This document shows, piece after piece, positions 35,770-44,719 of a stretch of 64,000 nucleotides of DNA. Each line of letters opens with the position of its first letter. Within the stretch, counting starts at the first letter, position 1. Under the pieces are notes generated by a model. That model was given only the letters and a program-made list of their open reading frames with translations, had not been told where the DNA came from and did not search any database. The translations under genes and the position numbers were made by a program. Where the stretch lies: NCBI RefSeq assembly GCF_003226565.1, contig NZ_QKOE01000016.1, forward strand, positions 1 through 64,000, read 5' to 3'. This DNA is from Parazoarcus communis SWub3 = DSM 12120. GTDB taxonomy: Bacteria > Pseudomonadota > Gammaproteobacteria > Burkholderiales > Rhodocyclaceae.

Positions 35770-37068
35770 ATGAACATCGTCGTCATCGGCGCCGGCATCG
35801 TCGGCCTCACCACCGCCTGGACCCTGCAAGCCGAAGGTCATCAGGTCACCCTCATCGATCGCGCAAATGCAGTAGGCCAGGGCACCAGCCTGGCCAATGG
35901 TGGTCAGCTGAGCTACCGCTACATCGCACCGCTGGCCGACCCCGACGTACTCGGCAAGATTCCTGGCTGGATGCTGCGCAGCGATGCCCCGGTGCGCTTC
36001 CGGCCGCGCTTCGACCCCGACCAGTGGCGCTGGATCCTGAGCTTCCTGAAAGCCTGCAATACCTCCGACAAGCTGCGCTCGGTAGCCGCCCTGCTGCCAC
36101 TGGCCCTCTACAGCCAGAGCCTGATCCATGCGCTCGCGCAAGACAGCACCCTGGATTTCGACTATCGTCGCAACGGCAAGCTGATCATCCACCGCGACCG
36201 GGCCACCTTTGAATCGGCGCGCCGCCTGCTCGCCGGCCAGCCGGAACTCGCCGAGGAACAACAGGCCCTCGACGCCCAAGCCTGCATTGATCTTGAGCCC
36301 TCACTTGCCGGACTACGTGGCGAAATCGTCGGTGGCATCCACACCCGCAGCGAGGAAGCCGGCGACTGTCACAAGCTCTGCCAGGCGCTGGCCGCGGGCC
36401 TGAGCCGTGGCAAGCAACCCGCAACCCTGCTGCTGGGCGAAACGGTCGAAGGCTTCGAGGTGCACCAGGGTCGCCTGAGCGCAGTCATCACCGACAAGCG
36501 CAGACTCGCGCCCGACGCCTGCGTGATGGCAGGTGGCGTCGAATCGGTCGGACTACTCAAGCCGCTTGGCATTTCAGTGCCCATCTACCCGCTCAAGGGT
36601 TACAGCCTGAACATCCCCATTCATGCTGCGAACGCTGTCCCGGACGCCAGCGTCACCGACTTCCAGCGCAAGATCGTCTACGCCCGCCTGGGCCAGCATC
36701 TTCGGGTCGCTGGCATGGCCGACATCGTCGGTTTCGATACCGGCCTGAATGCACGCCGCCTTGCCGACCTGCAGCGCGAAACCGCAGCCAACTTCGGCAA
36801 AGGCCTTTACCTCGACCGCGCCGAACCCTGGGCCGGACTTCGTCCAGCCACCCCAAGCGGCCGCCCGATTGTCGACGCCACCCGAATCCCTGGGCTCTGG
36901 CTCAACGTCGGCCACGGTGCACTCGGCTTCACCCTGGCTGCAGGCTGCGCGCAGCTGCTCGCCGACCGGATGATGGGGCGTCAGCCCGCCATTCCGGACG
37001 AAGGCTTCCTGCTCGCCAATGCCCAGCCCGAAGGCTGGCTCGCGTCACGGCAACGTCACGCCGGATAG
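35770..37068 (+). CDS. dadA: FAD-dependent D-amino acid dehydrogenase-like oxidoreductase
   Basis: 432 residues. The Rossmann dinucleotide motif VVIGAGIVGLTTAWTL at the N-terminus, NGGQLSYRYIAPLADP, YPLKGYSLNIP and the C-terminal WAGLRPATPSGRPIV/VGHGALGFTLAAG match DadA, which oxidises D-amino acids to 2-oxo acids and passes electrons to the respiratory chain. AAGGAAG precedes the ATG. No alanine racemase gene is adjacent, and several related DAO-family enzymes share these motifs, so substrate is provisional. Confidence 0.88.
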   Translation: MNIVVIGAGIVGLTTAWTLQAEGHQVTLIDRANAVGQGTSLANGGQLSYRYIAPLADPDVLGKIPGWMLRSDAPVRFRPRFDPDQWRWILSFLKACNTSDKLRSVAALLPLALYSQSLIHALAQDSTLDFDYRRNGKLIIHRDRATFESARRLLAGQPELAEEQQALDAQACIDLEPSLAGLRGEIVGGIHTRSEEAGDCHKLCQALAAGLSRGKQPATLLLGETVEGFEVHQGRLSAVITDKRRLAPDACVMAGGVESVGLLKPLGISVPIYPLKGYSLNIPIHAANAVPDASVTDFQRKIVYARLGQHLRVAGMADIVGFDTGLNARRLADLQRETAANFGKGLYLDRAEPWAGLRPATPSGRPIVDATRIPGLWLNVGHGALGFTLAAGCAQLLADRMMGRQPAIPDEGFLLANAQPEGWLASRQRHAG

Positions 37069-37434
37069 AACCACAGCCCTCACTCATGGTCCGAAACACA
37101 TCGCGCCACCGTTTCGGGATTGCCCGAACTGGTCATGACAGCCGATCTGTGCAAAGCTCGCATCGTGGCTGTTTACCCGGTGAGCAATCAGGCAAGGTCG
37201 GTGGGGATCAGCACATGAACGCACGCGCCCTCAAGGGCTCGAATGGAGATGGGTTTGGCTGGCCTTGCAGATCCCCCTCCGGACGTCCCCTTTGAAAGGC
37301 GAATACGGTGCCAGCCGATACCTCACGACTCGCGTTGCTGGGAGATGATGGAAGGTTTTACCGCCTCATCAACCTGCCAGCCGGGATGCCAGACGGTGTG
37401 ACTTCCATTCAGTGACGACCATCGAGGAGAAAGC
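37069..37434. other. 366-bp intergenic region before the TAXI gene
   Basis: No gene-like frame, tRNA or recognisable riboswitch is seen. GAGGAG about six bases before the ATG of the next gene is its ribosome site. The region presumably contains its promoter. Confidence 0.6.
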
Positions 37435-38403
37435 ATGAAGACATTTAGCGCCCTGACAGCAGCCCTGGTCATTGCCGGCACTTTCGGCGCCGCTCCAGCC
37501 CAGGCCCAGCAGAAGTTCGTCACCATCGGTACGGGTGGCGTCACCGGCGTGTATTACGCCGCAGGCGGGGCGATCTGCCGGCTGATGAACAAGGACCGCG
37601 CCCAGCACGGTATCCGCTGTTCGGTCGAGAGCACCGGCGGTTCGGTATACAACATCAACACCATCAAGGCGGGCGAACTCGACTTTGGTGTCGCCCAGTC
37701 CGACGTCCAGTTCAACGCGGTGAAGGGGCTGGCCCAGTTCAAGGACGGTGGCGCGGTGTCCGACCTGCGTGCGGTGTTCGCCCTACATCCTGAACCGCTG
37801 ACCGTGCTGGCACGCAAGGAAGCCGGCATCACCAAGTTTGAAGACTTCAAGGGCAAGCGCTTCAACGTCGGCAACCCGGGCTCGGGTCAGCGTGCGACGA
37901 TGGAAGTGCTACTGCCCGCGCTGGGCATGAAGACCGCCGATTTCTCGCTGTCGTCCGAACTCAAGCCTGACGAGCACGGCGCCGCGCTGTGCGACAACAA
38001 GATCGACGGCTTTGCCTACGTGGTCGGCCACCCGGCTGCCAACATCCAGGACCCGACCACCACCTGCGGTGCCAAACTGGTGTCGGTCACCGGCCCCGCA
38101 GTAGACAAGCTGATTGCCGAATACCCCTACTACGCCACCGCCACCATCCCTGCCGGCATGTACGCAGCCAATCCGGACGCGACCAAGACCTTCGGCGTCG
38201 TGGCCAGCTTCGTGACCTCGGCCAAGGTATCGGACGACGTGGTCTACACCATGGTGAAGGCGGTGTTCGACAACTTCGAGGACTTCAAGAAGCTGCACCC
38301 GGCCTTTGCCAACCTCGAGCCCAAGGACATGATCAAGGGCGGCCTGTCGGCTCCGCTGCACAACGGTGCAGTGAAGTACTACAAGGAAAAGGGCTGGATG
38401 TAA
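37435..38403 (+). CDS. TAXI-family TRAP transporter solute-binding protein (orphan)
   Basis: 322 residues with a cleavable signal peptide ([25 protein letters not shown]) followed by [26 protein letters not shown], the start of TAXI binding proteins, usually for glutamate/glutamine or other carboxylates. [14 protein letters not shown] and [12 protein letters not shown] are conserved core elements. No fused DctQM permease gene is nearby, so it must use membrane subunits encoded elsewhere. Its neighbour dadA hints at an amino- or keto-acid ligand. Confidence 0.93.
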   Translation: MKTFSALTAALVIAGTFGAAPAQAQQKFVTIGTGGVTGVYYAAGGAICRLMNKDRAQHGIRCSVESTGGSVYNINTIKAGELDFGVAQSDVQFNAVKGLAQFKDGGAVSDLRAVFALHPEPLTVLARKEAGITKFEDFKGKRFNVGNPGSGQRATMEVLLPALGMKTADFSLSSELKPDEHGAALCDNKIDGFAYVVGHPAANIQDPTTTCGAKLVSVTGPAVDKLIAEYPYYATATIPAGMYAANPDATKTFGVVASFVTSAKVSDDVVYTMVKAVFDNFEDFKKLHPAFANLEPKDMIKGGLSAPLHNGAVKYYKEKGWM

Positions 38404-38435
38404 GCAATACCCAAAGTCTGCAGACGCCGTGAAGG

Positions 38436-38467
38436 GGGCTGCCGGGCGAAAATAAACCCGGCGGCCC
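38436..38467. terminator. Stem-loop between convergent TAXI and PilZ genes
   Basis: GGGCTGCCGGG and CCCGGCGGCCC pair at ten of eleven positions, with one G-T, around CGAAAATAAA. T-rich sequence is short on either side, so it is a moderate bidirectional terminator candidate. Confidence 0.6.
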
Positions 38468-38475
38468 TTGCTTCA

Positions 38476-38910
38476 TCAAATCAGCGAAGGTCCGGATACG
38501 ATCCGTTCAGCGTCCTTCTCGGTGATGCGTACCGAGGCATTGACGAGCACATGTGCCACCAGCCACTCGTGCAGGCGTTCCGCCCCACCCTCGGCCAGGG
38601 TCAGGAATCGGCACCCCGCCTTGGCAACATCCTCACCAGCAATCTGATTGACCACCTCGGCCCGACCATGGACTTCATCTGGCAAGTCTTCGCGCTGCAA
38701 CACGAAATCGAATGCCACGCCTGTGGCCAGTATTGACGAAGCCGGGAGCGAGAAACCCTCCAGCGAAAGGTCGTTCAAGGCCAGGCGGCGGTCGTCCACC
38801 AAGGCCCAGAAGCACGACTCACCGCGACGACGGGCAACGAAACGCTGTCGCGCACGGCGCTCGGCGGCGCCCGGTTCAAGATCGACCTCTTCGTTCTGTG
38901 CTGCTTTCAT
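38476..38910 (-). CDS. PilZ-domain protein
   Basis: 144 residues with both c-di-GMP binding elements of a PilZ domain: the R-x3-R segment RRARQRF and, after about 28 residues, NDLSLEGF (D-x-S-x2-G). It should bind cyclic di-GMP and modulate an unknown partner. GGAGG lies seven bases before the ATG. It is single-domain and not obviously in an operon with the SDR gene behind it. Confidence 0.85.
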   Translation of the reverse strand: MKAAQNEEVDLEPGAAERRARQRFVARRRGESCFWALVDDRRLALNDLSLEGFSLPASSILATGVAFDFVLQREDLPDEVHGRAEVVNQIAGEDVAKAGCRFLTLAEGGAERLHEWLVAHVLVNASVRITEKDAERIVSGPSLI

Positions 38911-38953
38911 CAACGCACCTCCAGACAAGATGCGTAATGGTAGCGTATGACGC

Positions 38954-39718
38954 CTACAAAGGCAGGCCTCGGGGCTTGCGTCCGGCATGTGCGAACAAGC
39001 GATCGAACAGCCAGCGCGGCAGGATGCCCAGCACCCGCGCCACCCAGGCCATCTGCCAGGGCACCACCGCATAGCGCTCACCACGCTCGACGACGCGGGC
39101 AATGCGCCGTGCAGCCTCGGCCGCCGGCAATATGAAGGGCATGGGGTAGGGATTGACCGCTGTCATCGGGGTATGGATATAACCGGGCGCCACCGTCACC
39201 ACCTTGACCCCACTACCGTGCAGCTCGACCCGCAGGCTCTCCAGATAAGCCAGGGTCCCGGCCTTGGATGCACTGTAGGCGCCCGCACCCGGCAGGCCAC
39301 GAATGCCGGCAACCGACGCGATCCCCACCAGACGGCCCTGGCCGCGTCCGCGCATCAGCTCGACAAAGGGCTGAAAGGTGGCAACCATACCCAGCAGGTT
39401 GGTCCGCAATACGCGCTCGAAGGCATCGATGTCTTCAGCATGCTCGGTCAGCGTACCCACCGATACGCCCGCGTTGGCAATCACGACATCGGGCAAGCCG
39501 ACCGTGGCACAAAAATGCGCTGCAGCTTCGGCGAGGCGCGCAGGTTCGGCCACATCGACCACATAAACCTGATGCTGCCCCTGCAGCGAGGCCGCCAGAT
39601 CACGCATCGGAGCTTCACGACGCGCCACCAGGCCCAAAGTGGCACCAGCGGCCGCGTAATGACGGGCCAGCGCTTCGCCCAGGCCGCTCGACGCTCCGGT
39701 AATGAATACCCGACTCAA
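38954..39718 (-). CDS. Short-chain dehydrogenase/reductase (SDR family)
   Basis: About 254 residues. The nucleotide motif is FITGASSGLGEALARHYA, then ANAGVSVG, and the catalytic Ser-Tyr-Lys set in IASVAGIRGLPGAGAYSASKAGT. The C-terminus is basic and hydrophobic (WVARVLGILPRWLFDRLFAHAGRKP), suggesting membrane association. The likely start is TTG (LSRVFITG), 37 bases after the dsbA stop; a longer version beginning at an ATG inside dsbA is possible. Substrate unknown. Confidence 0.85.
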   Translation of the reverse strand: MSRVFITGASSGLGEALARHYAAAGATLGLVARREAPMRDLAASLQGQHQVYVVDVAEPARLAEAAAHFCATVGLPDVVIANAGVSVGTLTEHAEDIDAFERVLRTNLLGMVATFQPFVELMRGRGQGRLVGIASVAGIRGLPGAGAYSASKAGTLAYLESLRVELHGSGVKVVTVAPGYIHTPMTAVNPYPMPFILPAAEAARRIARVVERGERYAVVPWQMAWVARVLGILPRWLFDRLFAHAGRKPRGLPL

Positions 39719-39755
39719 GCCGCGCTCGTATCGGGCATGGGGTGCCTGGACTGCA

Positions 39756-40397
39756 TCAACCGCGTGCCGGTTCGCTGCGAATGCGTGCAAGCAGTTGATC
39801 GACCTGCTTGAGGGTGCCTTCGTGGCTGCCAGTCATCGACGCCGAGGTCAGGAAACGACCGCCGACCGCCATCGTCGGCACCCCCTGGATCTTGTAGGCA
39901 CGCGCGGCCTGGTCGGCTCGCTGCACCAGCGATTGCACGCCGAAGGACTTGTAGGCATCCATGAACGCCTTGGCATCCACACCGCGCTTGGTCACCCAGT
40001 TGCGCACACCATCCTCGGTATGCAGTGGTTCCTTGTCGCCCTGCACCGCGCCGAACACCGCACCATGCAGACCGTGCACCTGGTTGGTGACCTCGATCGT
40101 GTAATAGAGCCGGGCCAGGGCCTGCAGCTGCGAATTGCCCCAGATTGCCGGCATGCGCTGGAAGGCGACATCAGCCGGCAAGCGCTTGATCCACTGTTCG
40201 AGCAGGGGGTCGAAATCGCGACAATGCGGGCAACCGTAGTGGAAGAACTCAATGACGGCGATCTTGTCCGGCGCCGTCGGAATGGCGGGATCAAGCACCT
40301 GGAAGCCGGCCCCTGCCCCCTGTGCAAGTACATGGCCTGCCGGACCTGCGAGCAGGGCAAGTGCTCCGAGTTGCTGAAGGGCGTGGCGTCGATTCAT
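39756..40397 (-). CDS. dsbA: Periplasmic thiol:disulfide interchange protein DsbA
   Basis: Oxidises cysteine pairs in exported proteins. 213 residues with a twin-arginine-like signal peptide start (MNRRHALQQLGALALLAG), active site C56-P-H-C59 in FHYGCPHCRDF and the cis-proline loop QGVPTMAV. Length is normal. It follows the SPOR-domain gene, separated by a GC-rich hairpin; the dsbB partner is not in the window. Confidence 0.95.
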   Translation of the reverse strand: MNRRHALQQLGALALLAGPAGHVLAQGAGAGFQVLDPAIPTAPDKIAVIEFFHYGCPHCRDFDPLLEQWIKRLPADVAFQRMPAIWGNSQLQALARLYYTIEVTNQVHGLHGAVFGAVQGDKEPLHTEDGVRNWVTKRGVDAKAFMDAYKSFGVQSLVQRADQAARAYKIQGVPTMAVGGRFLTSASMTGSHEGTLKQVDQLLARIRSEPARG

Positions 40398-40445
40398 GCT
40401 GATTACTCCGGGTTCGTGTTCGATGACGAGGCTTAGAACGGTGCG

Positions 40446-40469
40446 GCCGGCGCTTCGTTCCGCGCCGGC
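40446..40469. other. GC-rich hairpin between the SPOR and dsbA genes
   Basis: GCCGGCGC and GCGCCGGC form a perfect 8-bp stem around an 8-base loop. No T-run follows on the minus strand, so it may be a weak terminator, a processing site or an RNA-stabilising element. Confidence 0.5.
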
Positions 40470-40475
40470 AGAAAA

Positions 40476-41051
40476 TCACTGGCCGGCACGTGTCACCGTG
40501 GGGGTGAAACCATTTTCAGCCAAACGGCTACGTACCGGATTCATTGCTTCCGGACTGTCGAACGGACCCACCCGGACCCGATGCACGGTACGACCATCGG
40601 CCAACTGACCACGCTGCGAACTGGCTTCGACCCCTGCAAGCGCGAGACGCGCCTTCAGGTTGTCGGCTTCGGCAGCATTCTCGAATGCGCCCAGCTGCAG
40701 GAACAGGCGCTCAGCCGGCTTGGCAGCGGCAGCGGGCTGCTGCGCTGGCGGGCTGGCAACGGCGGGTACGTTGTCGCCCTGCGGCAGGATCTTGTAGAAA
40801 TCGAAATCCTGTTTGGCCACCGGACGGTCACCCGGCTTGCCCGGCAAGGCGGTGGGCGGCTGGTTGGCCGCTGGCACCCGCGGCGCGGCCGGCGCAGACT
40901 GGAAAGGGTTCGCACGGGTAAAGTACCAGGCCGCCCCCGCCGCGATCGTGGCCCCCATCATCAGGCCGATGAAGATCCCGATCAGTGTGCCCCCCCCGCT
41001 GCGGGACGGCGGACGGGACGATTTGCGCGGAGCTTTGCGGTCACGACTCAC
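40476..41051 (-). CDS. SPOR domain-containing inner-membrane protein
   Basis: 191 residues: short basic cytoplasmic N-terminus, one membrane helix (about 22-44, LIGIFIGLMMGATIAAGAAWYF), a proline/alanine-rich linker and a C-terminal SPOR domain (about 110-187, RLFLQLGAFENAAEADNLKARLALAG ... HRVRVGPF). SPOR domains bind septal peptidoglycan stripped of stem peptides, so it probably localises to the division site in FtsN fashion. It lies 16 bases after argS. Confidence 0.92.
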   Translation of the reverse strand: MSRDRKAPRKSSRPPSRSGGGTLIGIFIGLMMGATIAAGAAWYFTRANPFQSAPAAPRVPAANQPPTALPGKPGDRPVAKQDFDFYKILPQGDNVPAVASPPAQQPAAAAKPAERLFLQLGAFENAAEADNLKARLALAGVEASSQRGQLADGRTVHRVRVGPFDSPEAMNPVRSRLAENGFTPTVTRAGQ

Positions 41052-41067
41052 GACAGACTCCCGTGCT

Positions 41068-42831
41068 TCACATCGACTCGGGTGCGGACACGCCCAACAC
41101 CGCCAGACCGCCGCTCAGCACCTGGCGAACCGCCTCGGCCAGGGCCAGACGTGCCAGCTTCACGGCCTCGTCGTCCACCAGCATGCGCTCGGCGTTGTAC
41201 CAACTGTGGAAGTCGGCGGCCAGATCCTTCAGGTAGAAGGCGATCTGATGCGGCGCGTAATCGGCTGCTGCCGACTGCACCACCTCCGGGAACGTGGCCA
41301 GACGTGCGCACAAAGCCAGCTCACGCTCGTTGCACAGTTGACCGAGATCGGCCGCGGCCAGTTCGCTGCGCTCGCCCCCCCACTGGTTAAGCACCGAACA
41401 GACCCGGGCGTGCGCATACTGCACGTAATAGACCGGGTTCTCGTTGCTCTGGCTCTTGGCCAGATCCAGATCGAAATCCAGGTGTTGATCAGACTTGCGC
41501 AGCACGTAGAAGAAGCGGCAGGCGTCGTTGCCGACTTCCTTGCGCAGCTCGCGCAAGGTCACGAACTCACCCGAACGGGTCGACATCGAGGTCTTCTGCC
41601 CGTCACGGTACAGCACCGCAAACTGCACCAGCGCAACCTGCAGTTTTTCCGGCACCAGACCCAGGGCGGCAATCGCGCCCTTCACCCGCGGGATGTATCC
41701 GTGATGATCGGCGCCCCAGATGTCGATCATCAGGTCGAAGCCGCGCTCGTACTTGTTCAGGTGATAGGCGATGTCGGATGCGAAGTAGGTGTAAAGCCCG
41801 TTCTCGCGTTGCACCACACGGTCCTTCTCGTCGCCGAAGGCGGTGGAGCGGAACCACTTGGCACCGTTCTGCAGGTAGATGTGGCCCTGTTGCTCGAGTT
41901 GGGCGACCGCGCGCTCGACCAGACCGGTGTCGAACAGGCTCTGTTCGGAGAACCACTTGTCGAAATGCACGCCAAACTCGGCCAGATCCTCGCGACCGTC
42001 GCTGAGCTGTTCGTTGAGTGCAAACCCATGCACCCAGGGATAGTCAGCCCCCAGCAGACGCTTGGCATTGGCGATCAACGCATCGAGGTGCAATTCACGC
42101 TGCTGCTTGGCCTCGTCGTCCTTGCGCTCGACCGGCGGCAAACCAGGCGTGCCTTCCAGCACCTGCGCGGCCGTCACCTTGGCAAAACGATCCTGATGCG
42201 CATTGCGCAATTCCTGCCCCATGGTCACCACATAGTCGCCCTGGTAGGCGTTGGGCGGAAAATCGATGGCAATGCCAAAACCGGCGAGATAACGCAGCCA
42301 GGTCGATAGCGCCAGAATGTCCATCTGCCGGCCGGCATCGTTGACGTAATACTCGCGGGTGACGTCGTAACCGGCAAACGCCAGCACGTCGGACAGCGAA
42401 GCACCGTAAGCGGCCCCTCGGCCATGGCCGACATGCAGCGGCCCGGTGGGATTGGCGGAGACAAACTCCACCTGCACCTTCACGCCCTTGCTCGTCCCAC
42501 GACCAAAGTCGGTGCCACGCGCCAGCACCTCGGCCACCACGGCGGTCTTGGCTGACGAAGCCAGGGTGAAATTGATGAAACCGGCGCCGGCCACTTCCGT
42601 CTTCGCCACCAGTGCAGACGGCGGTAGCTCCGCCAGCAGCAGGGCGGCAAGTTCGCGCGGGTTGCGCTTGAGCGGCTTGGCCAGCTGCAGCGCGAGATTG
42701 GTGGCGAAATCGCCGTGGCTGGCCTGCTTGGGGCGCTCGAGCAGGATCGGCGTGTCAGCCAGATCGGGCGCAACGCTCTTCAGGGCAGTTTTCAGCAGGT
42801 CGGCAAGTTGGACTTTGGGGTCGGCGCTCAT
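41068..42831 (-). CDS. argS: Arginyl-tRNA synthetase
   Basis: Charges tRNA-Arg. 587 residues with the N-terminal additional domain (MSADPKVQLADLLKTALK ...), the class I HIGH motif as LHVGHGRGAAYG after NPTGP, and a KMSKS-equivalent reading KTSMSTRSGE, the degenerate form normal for ArgRS. The C-terminal anticodon-binding helical domain ends GLAVLGVSAPESM. The ATG MSADPKV is supported by the domain start; upstream codons look non-coding. It leads the argS-SPOR-dsbA-SDR block. Confidence 0.97.
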   Translation of the reverse strand: MSADPKVQLADLLKTALKSVAPDLADTPILLERPKQASHGDFATNLALQLAKPLKRNPRELAALLLAELPPSALVAKTEVAGAGFINFTLASSAKTAVVAEVLARGTDFGRGTSKGVKVQVEFVSANPTGPLHVGHGRGAAYGASLSDVLAFAGYDVTREYYVNDAGRQMDILALSTWLRYLAGFGIAIDFPPNAYQGDYVVTMGQELRNAHQDRFAKVTAAQVLEGTPGLPPVERKDDEAKQQRELHLDALIANAKRLLGADYPWVHGFALNEQLSDGREDLAEFGVHFDKWFSEQSLFDTGLVERAVAQLEQQGHIYLQNGAKWFRSTAFGDEKDRVVQRENGLYTYFASDIAYHLNKYERGFDLMIDIWGADHHGYIPRVKGAIAALGLVPEKLQVALVQFAVLYRDGQKTSMSTRSGEFVTLRELRKEVGNDACRFFYVLRKSDQHLDFDLDLAKSQSNENPVYYVQYAHARVCSVLNQWGGERSELAAADLGQLCNERELALCARLATFPEVVQSAAADYAPHQIAFYLKDLAADFHSWYNAERMLVDDEAVKLARLALAEAVRQVLSGGLAVLGVSAPESM

Positions 42832-43091
42832 GGCAGCTTCTGAAACATCGAAACCACAGATTATAGCGGATCGGGCTGCACCACCCGGCGCGGCTTGTGT
42901 CCGTTCGTTGCCGGAAAGGGCGGCATCAGCCACCAGAACAGCCCCTTGCGTGCCTATCGCAGCCTTTTCCCGCCGCAGGCTCGCCGCGCCGCCCGCTGCA
43001 GCACATGCGGAAGACAAGGTGTGCGCCCCGCTTCCACCCCCGCCGCTTTCCGGCTAAAGTCCGGGGTTCCGTTCACACCGGCCCGCTCAAC

Positions 43092-44624
43092 GTGCGTCTC
43101 CTGCGTCTTGCCAAGATCGTCTCCGTCAGCCTGCGCTTCGGCCTCGATCGCATGATTCTTGATGCCGACAGCAGCGGGCGGCTGGCACGGATCTGGAACC
43201 GGGTGTTCTTCTGGCGCAGTTTTGACGAGAGTCGTTCGGTACGCCTGCGCCTGGCGCTCGAGTCGCTCGGGCCCATCTTCGTCAAATTCGGCCAGATGCT
43301 GTCGACCCGACGCGACCTGCTGCCGCCCGACCTGGCCGACGAACTGGCGCTACTGCAGGACAGGGTGCCCCCCTTTCCGACAGAGCAGGCCCTGGCTGTC
43401 CTGCAGGACTTCTATGGCAAGCCGGTGGATGACGTCTTCCGTCGCTTCGAGCGTACTCCGGTGGCCTCCGCGTCCGTCGCCCAGGTGCATTTTGCCGAGT
43501 TGCCCGATGGCACCGAAGTCGCCGTCAAGGTGCTGCGCCCCGGCATCGAGCACGTCATCGCCCACGACCTGGCCCTGCTCGAAGTCGCCGCCGTGGTGCT
43601 GGAGAAGATCTGGCCCGAAGGCCGCCGGCTCAAGCCGCGTGAAGTCGTGGCCGAGTTCACCAAGTATCTCAACGACGAACTCGACCTGATGCGCGAGGCC
43701 GCCAACTGTTCGCAGTTGCGGCGCAATTTCAAGGATTCGCCGCTGTTGATGGTCCCCGAGGTGTACTGGGACTTCTGTGGCCGCAACGTGATGGTGATGG
43801 AGCGCATGCACGGCGTGCAGATCTCACAGACCGAAGCGCTCAAGGCCCAGGGCACCGACCTTTCGGCGCTGTCACGCGCTGGCGTGGAGATCTTTTTCAC
43901 CCAGGTGTTCCGCGACGGTTTCTTCCATGCCGACATGCATCCGGGCAACATCCTGGTGCACCTGGACGGCCGCTATATTGCGCTCGACTTCGGCATCATG
44001 GGCACGCTGAACGAAGTCGACAAGAACTACCTCGCGCAGAACTTCCTCGCCTTCTTCAAGCGCGATTATCGCCGTGTGGCACTGGCCCACATCGAAGCCG
44101 GCTGGGTGCCCGCCAAGACCCGGGTGGACGAGTTCGAGGCCGCGATCCGCACCGTATGCGAACCCATCTTCGACAAGCCGCTCAAGGACATCTCCTTCGG
44201 CAAGACCCTGCTGCGCCTGTTCCAGACCGCGCGCCGCTTCGAGATGGAAGTCCAGCCCCAACTGGTGCTGTTGCAGAAGACCCTGCTCAACATCGAAGGC
44301 CTGGGCCGGCAGCTCGACCCCGAGCTTGATCTGTGGAAAACCGCCAAGCCCTTCCTCGAACGCTGGATGAACGACCAGATGGGCTGGCGTGCCTTGGTCC
44401 GCGGCATCCAGGACGAGGCGCCGAGCTGGGCCGGCACCCTGCCGCAGTTGCCGCGCCTGGTTCATCACGCGCTGAACGACAGCGGCAAGCAGTACGCCGC
44501 GCAGCAGCAGCGGCTGCTCGAACTGCAACGCCTGCAACGTCGCCAGGGTCGCCTGCTCGGGCTGGTCGGCGTCTTCGCCCTTGCACTGCTGGCCATCGAA
44601 GTGTGGCGCCTGCTGGGCTTGTGA
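43092..44624 (+). CDS. ubiB: Ubiquinone biosynthesis protein kinase-like UbiB (ABC1/AarF family)
   Basis: 510 residues from a GTG start ([21 protein letters not shown]). The atypical-kinase motifs are all seen: [15 protein letters not shown] (KxGQ), the alanine-rich nucleotide loop [24 protein letters not shown] and LDFGIMG. A C-terminal membrane helix pair ([23 protein letters not shown]) anchors it to the inner membrane, where UbiB supports ubiquinone synthesis. No ubiE or ubiJ gene is adjacent. The GTG has no strong ribosome site. Confidence 0.94.
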   Translation: MRLLRLAKIVSVSLRFGLDRMILDADSSGRLARIWNRVFFWRSFDESRSVRLRLALESLGPIFVKFGQMLSTRRDLLPPDLADELALLQDRVPPFPTEQALAVLQDFYGKPVDDVFRRFERTPVASASVAQVHFAELPDGTEVAVKVLRPGIEHVIAHDLALLEVAAVVLEKIWPEGRRLKPREVVAEFTKYLNDELDLMREAANCSQLRRNFKDSPLLMVPEVYWDFCGRNVMVMERMHGVQISQTEALKAQGTDLSALSRAGVEIFFTQVFRDGFFHADMHPGNILVHLDGRYIALDFGIMGTLNEVDKNYLAQNFLAFFKRDYRRVALAHIEAGWVPAKTRVDEFEAAIRTVCEPIFDKPLKDISFGKTLLRLFQTARRFEMEVQPQLVLLQKTLLNIEGLGRQLDPELDLWKTAKPFLERWMNDQMGWRALVRGIQDEAPSWAGTLPQLPRLVHHALNDSGKQYAAQQQRLLELQRLQRRQGRLLGLVGVFALALLAIEVWRLLGL

Positions 44625-44719
44625 TAATGCAGGAACGATAGAACGTTTCTCCGCCACGGCCGTCCAACCGGCATGACGTCACGCCAGCACCCGCCATCGG
44701 GCGGAATGGGAGGTGCATC

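Noticed and set aside
37069-37434. Possible riboswitch or leader RNA before the TAXI gene
   Set aside because: No match to glycine or other riboswitch cores and no convincing aptamer-plus-terminator structure was seen.
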